Below, piece by piece: positions 16,344 through 26,275 of a stretch of DNA of 33,409 bases. The DNA comes from Xenococcaceae cyanobacterium MO_188.B32 (lineage in GTDB: Bacteria > Cyanobacteriota > Cyanobacteriia > Cyanobacteriales > Xenococcaceae). A program made the translations under genes and the position numbers. Below the pieces are notes generated by a model. It saw nothing but the letters and a program-made list of their open reading frames with translations, did no database searches and was not told where the DNA came from. The stretch lies in assembly GCA_030065635.1 (NCBI GenBank), contig JASJDJ010000071.1, positions 1-33,409 of the forward strand, given 5' to 3'. Numbering within the stretch: position 1 is the stretch's first letter; every line of letters begins with the position of its first letter.

Positions 16344-16877
16344 ATGAGCCAAGTAGAACCTTTTGCGAAGTTGGTTAAATCCGAGCAGATTGACTCACAA
16401 GTAATGTGGGAAGATGAAGCAGCAAGATTTTTACGATTTCCTTTAGGTGATGAAACTACAGGTTTATTATCTCTAGACCGACTAGTTGAAGTAATTAAAG
16501 TCCGTCCCCAGGAAATTTTGCCGATTCCTGAAGTACCCGAGTATTTATTGGGAATTGTCAACAGAAGGGGAGAAGCTGTGTGGATAGTAGACTTACTCTA
16601 TTTAATTGGAGCCACTCATCTGTCTCAGCGAGAGCTGGTTCCTGAAGTCTATATGGCGATACTAGTTCAAGCTGAAGAGCAAGCGATCGGACTATTAGTC
16701 GAGCGAGTTAGTTCGATCGAAGTTTATAATTCGACCAATTTACAGCCTTTTCCTGCCCAAACGTTACCTTCTAGATTACTAACTTTTTTCGAGGGCTATT
16801 TTGTCGATTCGGGGGGAAATACTTTAGCTCTCTTGAATGTAGATACCATTATCGAGAAAGCCCTGGAACTTAGATAG
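16344..16877 (+). CDS. pixI: CheW-like adaptor (PixI type)
   Basis: This 177-residue CheW domain protein has FLRFPLGDETTGLLSLDRLVE at its start. It continues with IPEVPEYLLGIVNRRGEAVW, the classic CheW G-I-x-N-x-R-G beta turn, and ends with LLNVDTIIEKA. It should bridge the PixJ receptor signalling tip to the PixL kinase. A good Shine-Dalgarno AAGGAGA at 16328-16334 overlaps the pixH stop and fixes the start at ATG 16344. The N-terminal 25 residues are an extension beyond the domain. Confidence 0.9.
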   Translation: MSQVEPFAKLVKSEQIDSQVMWEDEAARFLRFPLGDETTGLLSLDRLVEVIKVRPQEILPIPEVPEYLLGIVNRRGEAVWIVDLLYLIGATHLSQRELVPEVYMAILVQAEEQAIGLLVERVSSIEVYNSTNLQPFPAQTLPSRLLTFFEGYFVDSGGNTLALLNVDTIIEKALELR

Positions 16878-16937
16878 AAAAATTTTGTAATTAAACCATA
16901 ATTATCCATAATTATATATATTGGGAAATATTGATTG

Positions 16938-19900
16938 ATGACGACCCTATTTAATTCCCCTAATGCTAATATTAATTCTAGTAACTCTACCTTTAGCAAT
17001 GGTGCTAGCTCCAAGAGTTATCTGACTCAGCAGATTAAGGATGCTTTACGCTCTTTAGTTAAAGATTTAGAGCAGAACGACTCTCAGGATTCTCATCAGT
17101 TTCGCGACCGTCTAACAGAGATTGTCAACCTAACCAATGAAGTCGAGCGGCAGGAAAACATCGAGCAACAAAAGAGCTCGGCGATCGCCGAACAACTACG
17201 TCTAGCCGAGGATACAGAGACTCTACTCAACCAGGCAGTAACCCTACTCAGTCAACTTTTGGATGTCGAACGGGTGTTAGTCTATACCTTTAACACCGAA
17301 AATAAAGGGATTGTAGCAGCAGAGGCACTGCAAGAAGGTTTTACCCCAGCTATAGGAGAGAAAATTGCTCCCCTCTGCTTTGGACTAGCTAACGCCAATC
17401 ATTATCAACAAGTCAAAGTAGTAGCGATCGCCGATGTGGAGCAGGGAGAATTATCTCCCTATCAATTGCAATTGATGGAACGCTTTCAGGTTAAAGCTAG
17501 TTTGGCCATACCCATTCTGTTATCTGGTAAGGTTTGGGGTTTACTGGTCACTCAGCAGTGTTTGAGGACTAGACAGTGGCAAGAGTCAGAAATTCGTTTG
17601 CTAGAGCAGGTAAGTGCGGAATTAGCGGTACAGTTACAAATCGCTGAAGTAAAAGTCGAACTCCAAGGAGAGCTAAACACCCAGAAAGCTCTGGCTAGGG
17701 TACTTGATAAAATTCGTCAACCGTCTTTTAACCTCGATACAATATTTCGGGTAGCGACTCAAGAAGTTCGTAAACTAATAAAGGTAGAGCGAGTAACTAT
17801 CTATAAGTTTCGCGAAGACTATTTTGGGGATTTTGTTGCTGAAGCAGAACTACCTGGATTTCCTAAATTAGTAGGTAGTGGTTGGGAAGACCCCTATCTA
17901 CAAGAACATCAAGGAGGAATGTTCCGCGAAGATAAAGTCTTAGTTTGCGATGATATTTACAAGGCAGATTTGACCGACTGTCATGTCGAGGCATTGGAAC
18001 TCTACGGGGTAAAATCCTGTGCTGTGGTAGCAATTTTTAAGGGTCAGGAATTATGGGGTTTATTGTCGGCCTTCCAAAATACTAGTACCCGCCACTGGTC
18101 GGAGTCGGAAGTTCAATTGCTTCGGCGAGTAGCTGCTCAAATTGGGGTCGCTCTGATTCAGAAAGAAGCCTTTGCTCAGGTGCAAGCTAAAAACGATCGA
18201 CTAACTAAAGTTGCCGAGCGGGAAAAAGCCAGCGTTAACATTATCAAACGGATTCGGCAAACTCTCGACCTCGAAACTACTATGAGGACGACAACTAAAG
18301 AATTGCGCTCCCTCTTAAATTGCGACCGCGTTGCCATTTACAAGTTTAACCCAGATTGGAGCGGTAGTTTTGTCGCCGAATCAGTAGGTAGCGGTTGGGT
18401 TAGTTTAATGGAACAACAGGAAAAACTGCCTACTCTGAAAGAAAGTGTGAGTGATTGCCAGGGAATCCAGGGTATGGCAAACAATGCATCAGCGTTTTCC
18501 GATACCTATTTGCAAGAAAACCAAGGAGGCAGTTTCCGCGATCGTCAGTTGATGGTCAGAGATGATATTTACAAAGCTGGCTTTTCCCCCTGTTACCTGG
18601 AAGTGTTAGAAGAATACCAAGCCAGAGCCTATACGCTCGTCCCTGTATTTGTGGGAGAAAAATTGTGGGGATTGCTAGCTGCTTTTCAAAATACAGGCCC
18701 GCATCATTGGGAAGAAGGAGAAATCAATTTGTTGGTTCTCGTAGCGACTCAACTAGGGGTAGCTCTGCAACAAGTGAACTATGTTAAAGAACTCCATCAG
18801 CAATCGGAACAAATTTCCCGGCTAGCGGAACGGAGTGTAGCTGCTGCCAAAATAATTTATCAACTGGGACAGCAATCACCAGCCCAACTTCAAGATAGCT
18901 CCTCTCTCCAGCCTATTTTACGTCTAGCCACAACAGAGACTCGGAAATTGTTCGATACAGACCGAGTAGCGATTTATCAATTTAACCCAGACTGGAGCGG
19001 TGACTTTATTGTCGAAGACGTAGGCAAAGATTGGACTCCACTGGTGGGTACACCTTTACAGAGAACGGCAGATACCTATCTCCAAGAAAATCAGGGCGGA
19101 CGCTATGCCCAAAAAGAATCTCTACGGGTAGATAACATTTACACCCAAGGATACCAAGATTGCCACATCCAACTATTAGAACAATTCGAGGCAAAAGCTT
19201 ATATGCTTGCCCCCATTTTTAATGGAGAACAATTATGGGGACTGCTAGCAGCCTATCACAATGCAGAACCTCGCTCTTGGGAAGACAGCGAACTAAGACT
19301 ATTAACCCAAGTAGCTTCCCAGATTGGGGTGGTGATTCAGCGGATGGAAGATATACAAGAACTTGCCAGCCAGAGGCAGAAATTGACCGAAGCAGCAGAG
19401 CGAGAGAAAACGGACAAAGAAAGATTGCAACGGGAAGCATTAAGCTTACTCAGAGCCGTCGAACCCTCTTTACAAGGAGATTTGACTGTCCAAGCTCCCC
19501 TTTGGGAAGACGAAGTAGGTACGATCGCCGATGGTTACAATACCACTCTGCAAACTTTGCGCGAACTAGTCAGACAAGTAAAATCTTCGGCAGAAAAAGT
19601 AGGTCAAACTTGTAGTAACAGTACCATTGCTGTTAGTCAGCTATCTAACCAAGCCCAACAACAGTCCCAAGATTTAACCCAAGCCTTGAAGAAGCTACAG
19701 CAAATGGTAGAGCTGATCGCAGAAGTATCGATTAATGCCCAGCAGGTAGACCGAGCAGTACTAGAAGCTAATCAAACTGTTCGAGCCGGAGACTCAGTTA
19801 TGGAAGAAACCGTAGCAGGTATTGCCGAAATTAGAGAAACCGTGGCAGAAACAGCTAAAAAACTGAAAATTCTCGGGGAATCATCCCAAAAAATTGTCAA

Positions 19901-20411
19901 AGTTGTTAACCTAATTGATAACTTTGCCAATCAGACTAATCTATTAGCAATTAACGCTGCCATTGAAGCAACTCGCGCTGGTGAATATGGACGAGGCTTT
20001 GCTGTAGTAGCCGATGAAATCAGAACTCTAGCCTATCAGTCTGCCAATGCGGGTACAGAAATTGAGCGTTTGGTAGAAGAAATCCGCACCGAGACTCAAT
20101 CGGTTACCGAGGCGATGGAATTAGGAATTATGCGGGTTGTTAAAGGAACAGAATTAGTCAATAAAACTCGCCATAGTCTCGATGAAATTAAGTCAGCAAC
20201 CAAGCAGATTAGCGATCGAGTCCAACAGATTACCGTTTCGACTTCGACCCAAACTAAACAGTCACAGTTGATGACCAAAGCCATGACAGATGTGGCTGAT
20301 ATAGCTAATCAAACTTCCGAAACTTCGGTCAAGATTGCTTCTTTATTTGAGGAATTGCTCGTTACCTCCGAACAGTTACAGACCAGTATTAGTAAATTCA
20401 AAATTGATTAG
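16938..20411 (+). CDS. pixJ: PixJ-type cyanobacteriochrome methyl-accepting protein with four GAF domains
   Basis: This 1157-residue soluble photoreceptor has four GAF domains (about 95-235, 265-410, 445-620, 665-810), a HAMP-like segment (about 850-905) and an MCP signalling domain (about 930-1150). The MCP hairpin tip is [19 protein letters not shown]. There are no membrane helices, as in the four-GAF Anabaena PixJ. GAF2-4 have the red/green-type elements YLQEHQGG or YLQENQGG and DDIYKA or DNIY. The candidate bilin-linking cysteines are Cys348 (DCH), Cys552 (PCY) and Cys742 (DCH). GAF1 lacks that Cys (Tyr175) but keeps Cys147-Phe148 in LCF, where DXCF-type photoreceptors have their second Cys. 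GAF2 keeps a W-x-D before the bilin pocket, while GAF3 and GAF4 have F-x-D and T-x-D. GAF2 is therefore the best chromophore site. An in-frame TTG lies one codon upstream. Confidence 0.9.
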   Translation: MTTLFNSPNANINSSNSTFSNGASSKSYLTQQIKDALRSLVKDLEQNDSQDSHQFRDRLTEIVNLTNEVERQENIEQQKSSAIAEQLRLAEDTETLLNQAVTLLSQLLDVERVLVYTFNTENKGIVAAEALQEGFTPAIGEKIAPLCFGLANANHYQQVKVVAIADVEQGELSPYQLQLMERFQVKASLAIPILLSGKVWGLLVTQQCLRTRQWQESEIRLLEQVSAELAVQLQIAEVKVELQGELNTQKALARVLDKIRQPSFNLDTIFRVATQEVRKLIKVERVTIYKFREDYFGDFVAEAELPGFPKLVGSGWEDPYLQEHQGGMFREDKVLVCDDIYKADLTDCHVEALELYGVKSCAVVAIFKGQELWGLLSAFQNTSTRHWSESEVQLLRRVAAQIGVALIQKEAFAQVQAKNDRLTKVAEREKASVNIIKRIRQTLDLETTMRTTTKELRSLLNCDRVAIYKFNPDWSGSFVAESVGSGWVSLMEQQEKLPTLKESVSDCQGIQGMANNASAFSDTYLQENQGGSFRDRQLMVRDDIYKAGFSPCYLEVLEEYQARAYTLVPVFVGEKLWGLLAAFQNTGPHHWEEGEINLLVLVATQLGVALQQVNYVKELHQQSEQISRLAERSVAAAKIIYQLGQQSPAQLQDSSSLQPILRLATTETRKLFDTDRVAIYQFNPDWSGDFIVEDVGKDWTPLVGTPLQRTADTYLQENQGGRYAQKESLRVDNIYTQGYQDCHIQLLEQFEAKAYMLAPIFNGEQLWGLLAAYHNAEPRSWEDSELRLLTQVASQIGVVIQRMEDIQELASQRQKLTEAAEREKTDKERLQREALSLLRAVEPSLQGDLTVQAPLWEDEVGTIADGYNTTLQTLRELVRQVKSSAEKVGQTCSNSTIAVSQLSNQAQQQSQDLTQALKKLQQMVELIAEVSINAQQVDRAVLEANQTVRAGDSVMEETVAGIAEIRETVAETAKKLKILGESSQKIVKVVNLIDNFANQTNLLAINAAIEATRAGEYGRGFAVVADEIRTLAYQSANAGTEIERLVEEIRTETQSVTEAMELGIMRVVKGTELVNKTRHSLDEIKSATKQISDRVQQITVSTSTQTKQSQLMTKAMTDVADIANQTSETSVKIASLFEELLVTSEQLQTSISKFKID

Positions 20412-20566
20412 TTTGAGTAAGCATAATTGCAACTACGAACTATAAACTCAGAGATCGCTTTGTCTAAACTTTGTCCTTTTGCCTTTCACCTTTTTTTCAG
20501 CTTACTCATCTCTGATTAATCTTGAGAGTTTATATAAAACATAATTTAGTCCCACAAGAAAGGAAG

Positions 20567-23500
20567 ATGACCAAAGATCTAGATATCCAAAACCAAGTTT
20601 ATCAGTGTTTTCTGATAGAAGTTTCTTCTCTGCTGCCAGCGATCGAACAAGACCTGTTGAGTTGGCTGGAAGAACCTGACATCGACAAAATTCATAACTT
20701 GATGCGTAATGCTCATACTCTTAAGGGTTCTGCTGCCAGTGCAGGACGAGAAACTATTCGCACCGTAGCCCACCATTTAGAAGATGTTTTTAAAGCTTTG
20801 TGTAGTCCCGATCTAGAGTGGGACAAAGAGCTATCCGCATTACTCTGGGAGTGTTATGAATGTCTGCGGGAATCTGTGAGAGTAGAAATAGACCGCTCAT
20901 CTCAATTCTCGCCAGAAAATATAGAGCAAATGATAACTGACATTTCTCTAGCAGAAACTGAGATTTTAAACCGAGTAGCTGTGGTTTTTGCCAGACTACA
21001 AACTAAACTAGGGGACTTTTTCGCTCGCGAAGCTCCTCTTCCTAATTCTGATGAGTTGGGATTTGATGTCATTGGCTCTATATTTGCTGAAAGTATGCAG
21101 CAAGAGTTACAACAATTAGCAGCTGCCTTGGCAACAGAGAATGCGGAGGAAATCGCTGTCACCTTAAGTTCAGAAGCGGAGTTTTTTATCGGCATAGCGG
21201 AGTCCTATAACCTTCCTGGCATGAAAGAACTTGCCCAAACAGTTTTAACTGCCCTAGAGCAACATCCGCATCAAGCTATCCAAATTGCCAAACTGGCTTT
21301 AGAAGACTTCCAAAAGGCAAGAGTTGCCGTTCTTGCTGGCGATCGCTCCCGTGGTGGTGAACCGTCAATAGCTTTACGGAAACTAGCAAAACAAGAACAA
21401 TCTTCTTCTCCTCTCAATTTAGATAAGCTAATTAAAACAACTCAAATAGATTTATCTCCCGAAACAGAAGCTGAAGAGACAGAAGTAACTCTAGAGCCAG
21501 AAGTACAATTGGAGCAAAATTACGAACAATTACATAATAATATTCCTTCTTTAGAGCAGCAAGATCGGGATAAGGCTTTTAGTCATCGAGCGAATTCAGG
21601 AGATGCTATAGGGCAAATTTTACAAGGAATAGGATTAGACCGACAAGAGTATAAACAACCCAAAAGCTCAGATTTTACCAACCGCTTCGGGCGAGAGCAG
21701 AAGACAACACCACCAAAATCAACTTATTCATCTCAATCATCAGACAAAGATGTCCGAGTAGATTTAGTGCAACTCGAACGACTTAACTATGCATTTGGTG
21801 AATTACTAATCAATCAAAACCAGCAGACAGAGCAAACTAACCAGTCTCGGGAAAATATTCAGAAAACACTGGAGCAGTTGCACAGTTGTCAGCAAAGCTT
21901 AAGTCAGATAAGAGATTGGTCAAATAAGTATTTTTCGGCTCAAATCGGTAAATCATCTCTGTTTCCAGCCGAGCGAACAGGTATTGTTTCGTTGACTCGC
22001 TCTTTTCAAAAAGAAAGATTTGATGCTCTAGAAATGGATGCTTATGGTGAGATGCACCGTTTAATTCAATCGGTAATGGAGACGATGGTGCAGTTGCAGG
22101 AAAATATAGAAGCAGTTAAATTTTCTGTTGGGGAATCCCAGCTAATGCTCGACAAGCAAAAGAAACTCCTGACCGATGCCCAGGAGAATTTGCTCCAAGC
22201 TCGGATGCTTCCCTTAAAACTACTGTTAAATAGATTTCCCCCCATTATCAAACAGTTTATGAAGATCTATCAAAAACCTGTCGAGTTAGAACTGAGTGGT
22301 ACGAAAGTTTTAATCGATAAGAGTATTTCAGAAAAGCTGTTCGATCCTTTACTTCATTTACTGCGTAATGCGATCGCCCATGGGATTGAGTCTCCCGAAG
22401 TACGCCGTCAACAAGGCAAATCAGAAAATGGCAAAATTAGAATTCAAGCGTACCATCAAGGCAACCGCACTACAATTGAAGTGGCAGATGACGGTCGGGG
22501 ACTGAACTGGGAACGAATTCGTCAACAAGCGATCGAACAACAATTACTCGACCCTCATCAGGCAGAAATAGCTTCGGAGAGCGAACTAGCAGAGCTTCTC
22601 TTCGAGCCTGGTTTCTCTACAGCAGAAAAGATTACGGAGTTGTCTGGTCGGGGAGTAGGGCTAGATGCCGTTCGCAGTCAAATCGAGAAACTTAAAGGCT
22701 CTGTCACAGTTCGTTCCATAACAGGAGAAGGAACTGTATTCTCATTAAATCTTCCTTTAGTCTTAACCACGGCAGAGATGCTAGTTTGTCAGTCTAACGG
22801 TCTTGTGTATGCTTTACTAGCAGAGTCGATCGAGCGAGTGTTTCAACCCGAACCCGCTCAGATCGGTTCCCAAACTATCATTACAGGACATCCTCCTCAG
22901 AAGTTTTTGCTGTGGGGAGAGGGAAAAGACAAACAACAGGTACCCATTAAAACCCTTGCGAGTTTGTTAGCTTACAGCTTTCCTACTGATATCTTCCATA
23001 CTTCAATACCTACCTATCTTCAACAAGAATCTACTCTACTAATGCTATGGCAGCAAGACCAACTCTTGTGTCTAGAAGTAGAGCAAATTTTGACTAAGCA
23101 GGAATTAGCAATTAAATCTTTGAGTAAAAAACCTACTTTACCAAGCTACATTCAGGGCTATAGCGTTCTCGGTGATGGTCGTTTGGTTATGGCATTAGAT
23201 CCTTTGGAATTAGTTAGTCAGACATGGAGTATCTTCGACTCTTCCAGACAAGCTAAGATATTGCCCAAACCCATTGCCGTTCCATCTTCTCGGTTAAGCT
23301 TGTCTGCTGAAATAGAACAGTCGATCTTACCCAGTAGCTCGAATTCAAGCGATCGATTACTCAATCCTTCCGATAGCTTAAAATCAACTTTAGCACTACA
23401 AGGTCAGTCAATTTTGATTGTCGATGATTCCCCTACTCAAAGAAAACTTTTAGTTTTGATTTTAGAAAAAGCTGGTTGCTATGTACTACAAGCAGGAGAT

Positions 23501-23794
23501 GGGGAAGAAGCACTGAATCAATTACGGCAGCATCCAGAAATTAAACTCATAATCTGTGACATTGAGATGCCCGGAATGAATGGATTTGAGTTTTTGTATA
23601 CCTATCGCCAAGATTCTACCTTATCTCAAGTAGATGTGATTATGCTAACTTCTCGTAGTGGTCATAAGCACCGCCAAATGTCTTTTGAATTAGGAGCTAG
23701 AGCGTATTTGACCAAACCTTTCTCCAAGCAGGAATTGCTCAGTTTACTATCCGACTTAATTTCTCAACCAATAACCAATAGCTCCGTTTCTTAG
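20567..23794 (+). CDS. pixL: CheA-like hybrid histidine kinase with C-terminal receiver (PixL type)
   Basis: This 1075-residue CheA homologue starts with an HPt domain (about 1-110), with phospho-acceptor His50 in NAHTLKGSA. A long Glu/Gln/Ser-rich linker (about 255-390) and a P3-like helical dimerisation region follow. The HATPase domain shows N-box Asn601 in LRNAIAHGIESPEV, G1 VADDGRGL and G2 SGRGVGLDAV. A CheW domain comes next, then a receiver with Asp998 in LIICDIEMPGMNG and Lys in AYLTKPFS. No CheY-binding P2 domain is recognisable. A TTG at 20522 is in frame, but ATG 20567, with AAAGGAAG directly upstream, gives the normal HPt start. It should phosphorylate PixG/PixH under PixJ control. 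No cheB or cheR is in the window. Confidence 0.9.
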   Translation: MTKDLDIQNQVYQCFLIEVSSLLPAIEQDLLSWLEEPDIDKIHNLMRNAHTLKGSAASAGRETIRTVAHHLEDVFKALCSPDLEWDKELSALLWECYECLRESVRVEIDRSSQFSPENIEQMITDISLAETEILNRVAVVFARLQTKLGDFFAREAPLPNSDELGFDVIGSIFAESMQQELQQLAAALATENAEEIAVTLSSEAEFFIGIAESYNLPGMKELAQTVLTALEQHPHQAIQIAKLALEDFQKARVAVLAGDRSRGGEPSIALRKLAKQEQSSSPLNLDKLIKTTQIDLSPETEAEETEVTLEPEVQLEQNYEQLHNNIPSLEQQDRDKAFSHRANSGDAIGQILQGIGLDRQEYKQPKSSDFTNRFGREQKTTPPKSTYSSQSSDKDVRVDLVQLERLNYAFGELLINQNQQTEQTNQSRENIQKTLEQLHSCQQSLSQIRDWSNKYFSAQIGKSSLFPAERTGIVSLTRSFQKERFDALEMDAYGEMHRLIQSVMETMVQLQENIEAVKFSVGESQLMLDKQKKLLTDAQENLLQARMLPLKLLLNRFPPIIKQFMKIYQKPVELELSGTKVLIDKSISEKLFDPLLHLLRNAIAHGIESPEVRRQQGKSENGKIRIQAYHQGNRTTIEVADDGRGLNWERIRQQAIEQQLLDPHQAEIASESELAELLFEPGFSTAEKITELSGRGVGLDAVRSQIEKLKGSVTVRSITGEGTVFSLNLPLVLTTAEMLVCQSNGLVYALLAESIERVFQPEPAQIGSQTIITGHPPQKFLLWGEGKDKQQVPIKTLASLLAYSFPTDIFHTSIPTYLQQESTLLMLWQQDQLLCLEVEQILTKQELAIKSLSKKPTLPSYIQGYSVLGDGRLVMALDPLELVSQTWSIFDSSRQAKILPKPIAVPSSRLSLSAEIEQSILPSSSNSSDRLLNPSDSLKSTLALQGQSILIVDDSPTQRKLLVLILEKAGCYVLQAGDGEEALNQLRQHPEIKLIICDIEMPGMNGFEFLYTYRQDSTLSQVDVIMLTSRSGHKHRQMSFELGARAYLTKPFSKQELLSLLSDLISQPITNSSVS

Positions 23795-23827
23795 ACTTTC
23801 TAGAAAAACAAATTGTCAATTTATTTC

Positions 23828-24030
23828 TCCCCCATCTCCCCCATCCTCTCAAGTGTATGTTTTTAATAAAGTCGACAATCTTGACTACACTAAAAACGAA
23901 AGAATTGGCTTTTCCCCCTCTGCTTCCTCCGCTCCCTCTGCCTCCTCTGCCCATCTCAACCGTTAAATCTTAAAATCATACCCCTGAAAGTCTCCCCCAT
24001 CTCCCTTATATCCCTTATCTCCCCTGTCTT
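23828..24030 (+). repeat. Pyrimidine-rich CTCCCCCATCTCCC-type spacer repeats
   Basis: The spacer before the second CheW gene holds repeated blocks such as CTCCCCCATCTCCCCC (from 23828), CCCTCTGCTTCCTCC (from 23917) and CTCCCCCATCTCCC (from 23992). Its reverse complement in pattern, a GGGGGAGATAGGGGAGATGGGG-like purine tract, follows that gene at 24533-24560. The gene is therefore framed by inverted homopurine/homopyrimidine tracts, common low-complexity cyanobacterial spacer sequence. Confidence 0.6.
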
Positions 24031-24037
24031 TTCAATC

Positions 24038-24532
24038 ATGCCCAACTCCCATTTTCCACCGCAACGACTCTCTCACATTACTTCTGAGGTTAATTTACTC
24101 AAAGTGCTGGTGTTTGAGATGGCAAATCATTTTTTCGCTTTGCCAATTAGTGTTATTTTCAAGGTCATCAATTGCCCTCCAATTACTGAGAATAAAGATA
24201 GTAGTTTAGGAATAGCAGATTTTGAAGGACAAACAGTAACTGTTGTCAATCTTGCCCAGAAATTATCTCCCCAGAATTCGGCTACTCAGCACATACAAAA
24301 ACGCTTTTTAATCCTGAGTCAAACTCGCCAGGGAGAACTTTGTGGAATTCCCATAGATAAGTCTCCCGCTTTAATAGAACTGCCCAAAGATAACATTCGT
24401 TCCTTACCTTTATCTGCTCGCCAAGTTAATCCTTTTAGTATTGCTACTCATGTAGCTATTTTGCCCAAGCCTGAGGGTTCTCTCAAAATTTTTTTACTAG
24501 GGATGGGAGAGTCATCTTCTTTAGAAGTGTAG
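24038..24532 (+). CDS. Second CheW-like domain protein
   Basis: This 164-residue protein has a single CheW fold from about residue 22: LLKVLVFEMANHFFALPISV, IADFEGQTVTVVNLAQKL and LCGIPIDKSPALIEL. It is divergent. The usual G-I-x-N-x-R-G turn is replaced by LGIADFEGQ, so kinase or receptor binding may differ from PixI. It lies 243 bp after pixL on the same strand, separated by pyrimidine-rich repeats. It could be the last gene of the pix operon or separately expressed. No Shine-Dalgarno is seen ahead of ATG 24038. It is not part of the canonical five-gene pix set. Confidence 0.75.
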   Translation: MPNSHFPPQRLSHITSEVNLLKVLVFEMANHFFALPISVIFKVINCPPITENKDSSLGIADFEGQTVTVVNLAQKLSPQNSATQHIQKRFLILSQTRQGELCGIPIDKSPALIELPKDNIRSLPLSARQVNPFSIATHVAILPKPEGSLKIFLLGMGESSSLEV

Positions 24533-24568
24533 GGAAGATGGGGGAGATAGGGGAGATGGGGAAGTTTA

Positions 24569-25537
24569 TCAAAATAACTGACAAATTTCTAGAATTTTGG
24601 TTTGTAGAGTAGAAATAGGTTCGGCACCTTTTTTGAGACTGTATTCTAGTTCTAGTAAAATAGGCAAACTAGCTAAAAGTCGATCGCTACTGAGAAATTT
24701 TAATTCTCGACGTAGATGATCGATACGATAAGGATTACCCACCTCAGCTACTTGGGCGATCGCTTTTCGCTCTTTCTCTCCTGTTTCTTCCATTAATTTA
24801 ACCATTGTCCAAGTACGAAACTGACCTATTAAAGTAGCAACTATTTTTAAAGGTGGTTCATTACGATTAATCAAATCGGTAACTAAAGCTAATGCTCTTT
24901 CTCCATCTCCATCCCTCAGAGCAGCAGCTAATTGGAGACTATTTTGAGTGTTACAAACTACTAAACTAGCAACTAGATGGTGGTCTAAAGTTTGATGACT
25001 ATAAATACTTAATTTTTCTAATTCATTCCACAATTGTCTGGTGTTATTTCCCACAGATTCTGCTAATAATTCTATTGCTTGAGGAGTAATATGAAGTCCT
25101 AGTTCTCTAGCAACTTGACGAACTCTATTCTGTAGTTGTTCTGTTTGCCAAGGTGGAATTAAACTAAATTCTTTTTCGATAATAAATTGCTTGGCTAACT
25201 TAGTAGATTTGAGCCGACGGTCTGGTTTTTTGGGAGAAGTAAATAATAAATGAGAAGTAGCGGGAATTACTGGTAAAGTCCGTTCTAATTCTGTCAGCAA
25301 ATCTAGAGGACATTGCTGAAAAATATTGGTATCTTTCAACCAGACTAAACGCTCTCCCATGCCAAACACGGGAGTCATAGTTTGATTGAGTCCTTCTTGA
25401 ATACTTTCTGGTCGATCGCCTGGTAGTTGATGGTAATTAAACTGCAACCAATTAGGATCGAGAATTTTTTCTTGGAGCTTTTTTACTGCTCGAGCAATAG
25501 CAAAATCATCTTCTCCCCAAAATAAATAAGCTGGCAT
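24569..25537 (-). CDS. holA: DNA polymerase III delta subunit
   Basis: This 322-residue clamp-loader delta subunit opens the beta sliding clamp within the polymerase III holoenzyme. The N-terminus MPAYLFWGEDDFAIARAVKKL is the HolA domain I start, with the degenerate GEDDF in place of a P-loop. LVWLKDTN, LLFTSPKKPDRR and LVVCNTQNSLQLAAALRDGD (domain II/III linker) follow, then LIGQFRTWTMVKLM and YRIDHLRRELKFLSSDRLL, as in HolA C-terminal collar domains. Length is normal for cyanobacteria. It is transcribed against the phototaxis genes, and the 3' ends are separated by the purine-rich tract. Confidence 0.92.
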   Translation of the reverse strand: MPAYLFWGEDDFAIARAVKKLQEKILDPNWLQFNYHQLPGDRPESIQEGLNQTMTPVFGMGERLVWLKDTNIFQQCPLDLLTELERTLPVIPATSHLLFTSPKKPDRRLKSTKLAKQFIIEKEFSLIPPWQTEQLQNRVRQVARELGLHITPQAIELLAESVGNNTRQLWNELEKLSIYSHQTLDHHLVASLVVCNTQNSLQLAAALRDGDGERALALVTDLINRNEPPLKIVATLIGQFRTWTMVKLMEETGEKERKAIAQVAEVGNPYRIDHLRRELKFLSSDRLLASLPILLELEYSLKKGAEPISTLQTKILEICQLF

Positions 25538-25596
25538 ATATTAGTTATTAGCGATCGGTTACCAGTTACTAGTTATCGGGTAAATTCTCCTACTCA

Positions 25597-25626
25597 CCTG
25601 AAGCCCCTGAAGCCCCTGAAGCCCCT
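25597..25626 (+). repeat. Nonamer tandem repeat (CCTGAAGCC)x3
   Basis: Three exact copies of CCTGAAGCC run from 25597 to 25623, with a partial fourth. They lie in the gap between holA and the PPC-domain gene, after AT-rich imperfect GTTA/AGTTA repeats. Confidence 0.75.
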
Positions 25627-25645
25627 CTGCCCGAATGAAGATTGA

Positions 25646-26104
25646 CTATTTCTTGATTGCTTTTAGGCGACTTACTTTGAGTCTAAACTTCCCACCACTA
25701 GTTTCACCAAAAGCACGAACGCGAACGATATATCTACCATTTTCTTCAATTCTTGTAAAGAGAAGGGAATTAGTCGAACCATCAGTCCCATCATCATTTT
25801 CACCAACTTTTGTGCCATCTGCCCCGATCAACATGACCATGGTATCAAAATCATCAGAAACTAAATCGACCGCTACTTGATCTCCCTTTCTTAAATCGAT
25901 GTAATAGTCTCTGGCAAAACCACCTTCTCCTGTAGGAATATCTTCTTCAGAAAGATTATCAGTAATCTCTTGTTCTGAAGATAAAGGCACGGGACTATAT
26001 AGTTTCAATTGTGCTTTAGCTGGAAGTGTTTTTAGTCCTATGGTCGAGATAGAAACAAATATTAAACAAGTGTAATACCAAGCCAGGACAAATTTGTTGA
26101 CCAT
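25646..26104 (-). CDS. Small secreted PPC-domain protein
   Basis: This 152-residue protein has an N-terminal signal peptide (hydrophobic core YYTCLIFVSISTIGL, cleavage probably after LPAKA near residue 31). It consists otherwise of one pre-peptidase C-terminal type beta-sandwich domain. The domain is shown by RDYYIDLRKGDQVAVDLVSD, FDTMVMLIGADGTKVGENDDG and NGRYIVRVRAFGETSGGKFR, ending in LKVSR. PPC domains usually accompany secreted proteases or cell-surface proteins; alone, its role is probably binding or surface display. It is divergent from the M48 gene across 171 bp, suggesting a shared regulatory region. Confidence 0.75.
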   Translation of the reverse strand: MVNKFVLAWYYTCLIFVSISTIGLKTLPAKAQLKLYSPVPLSSEQEITDNLSEEDIPTGEGGFARDYYIDLRKGDQVAVDLVSDDFDTMVMLIGADGTKVGENDDGTDGSTNSLLFTRIEENGRYIVRVRAFGETSGGKFRLKVSRLKAIKK

Positions 26105-26212
26105 ATTTAATAAGGTTAAAATAGCTTAATCTTAGCTAGATACATTAATAAAAATTATAAACGCAGTTTCTTAGATGGCTAATACCAAATCAAGCAAAAT
26201 ACTATTTGCCAA

Positions 26213-26241
26213 TTGACTAGCTATTCTTATGGTAGTATCCT
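26213..26241 (+). promoter_or_regulatory. Possible promoter of the M48-like gene
   Basis: TTGACT (26213-26218) is followed after 17 bp by TATCCT (26236-26241). AAAGGGGG (26253-26260) lies 15 bp upstream of the ATG at 26276, a rather long Shine-Dalgarno spacing. Confidence 0.35.
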
Positions 26242-26275
26242 TTCACAAATTTAAAGGGGGTAATAATCATAATTA

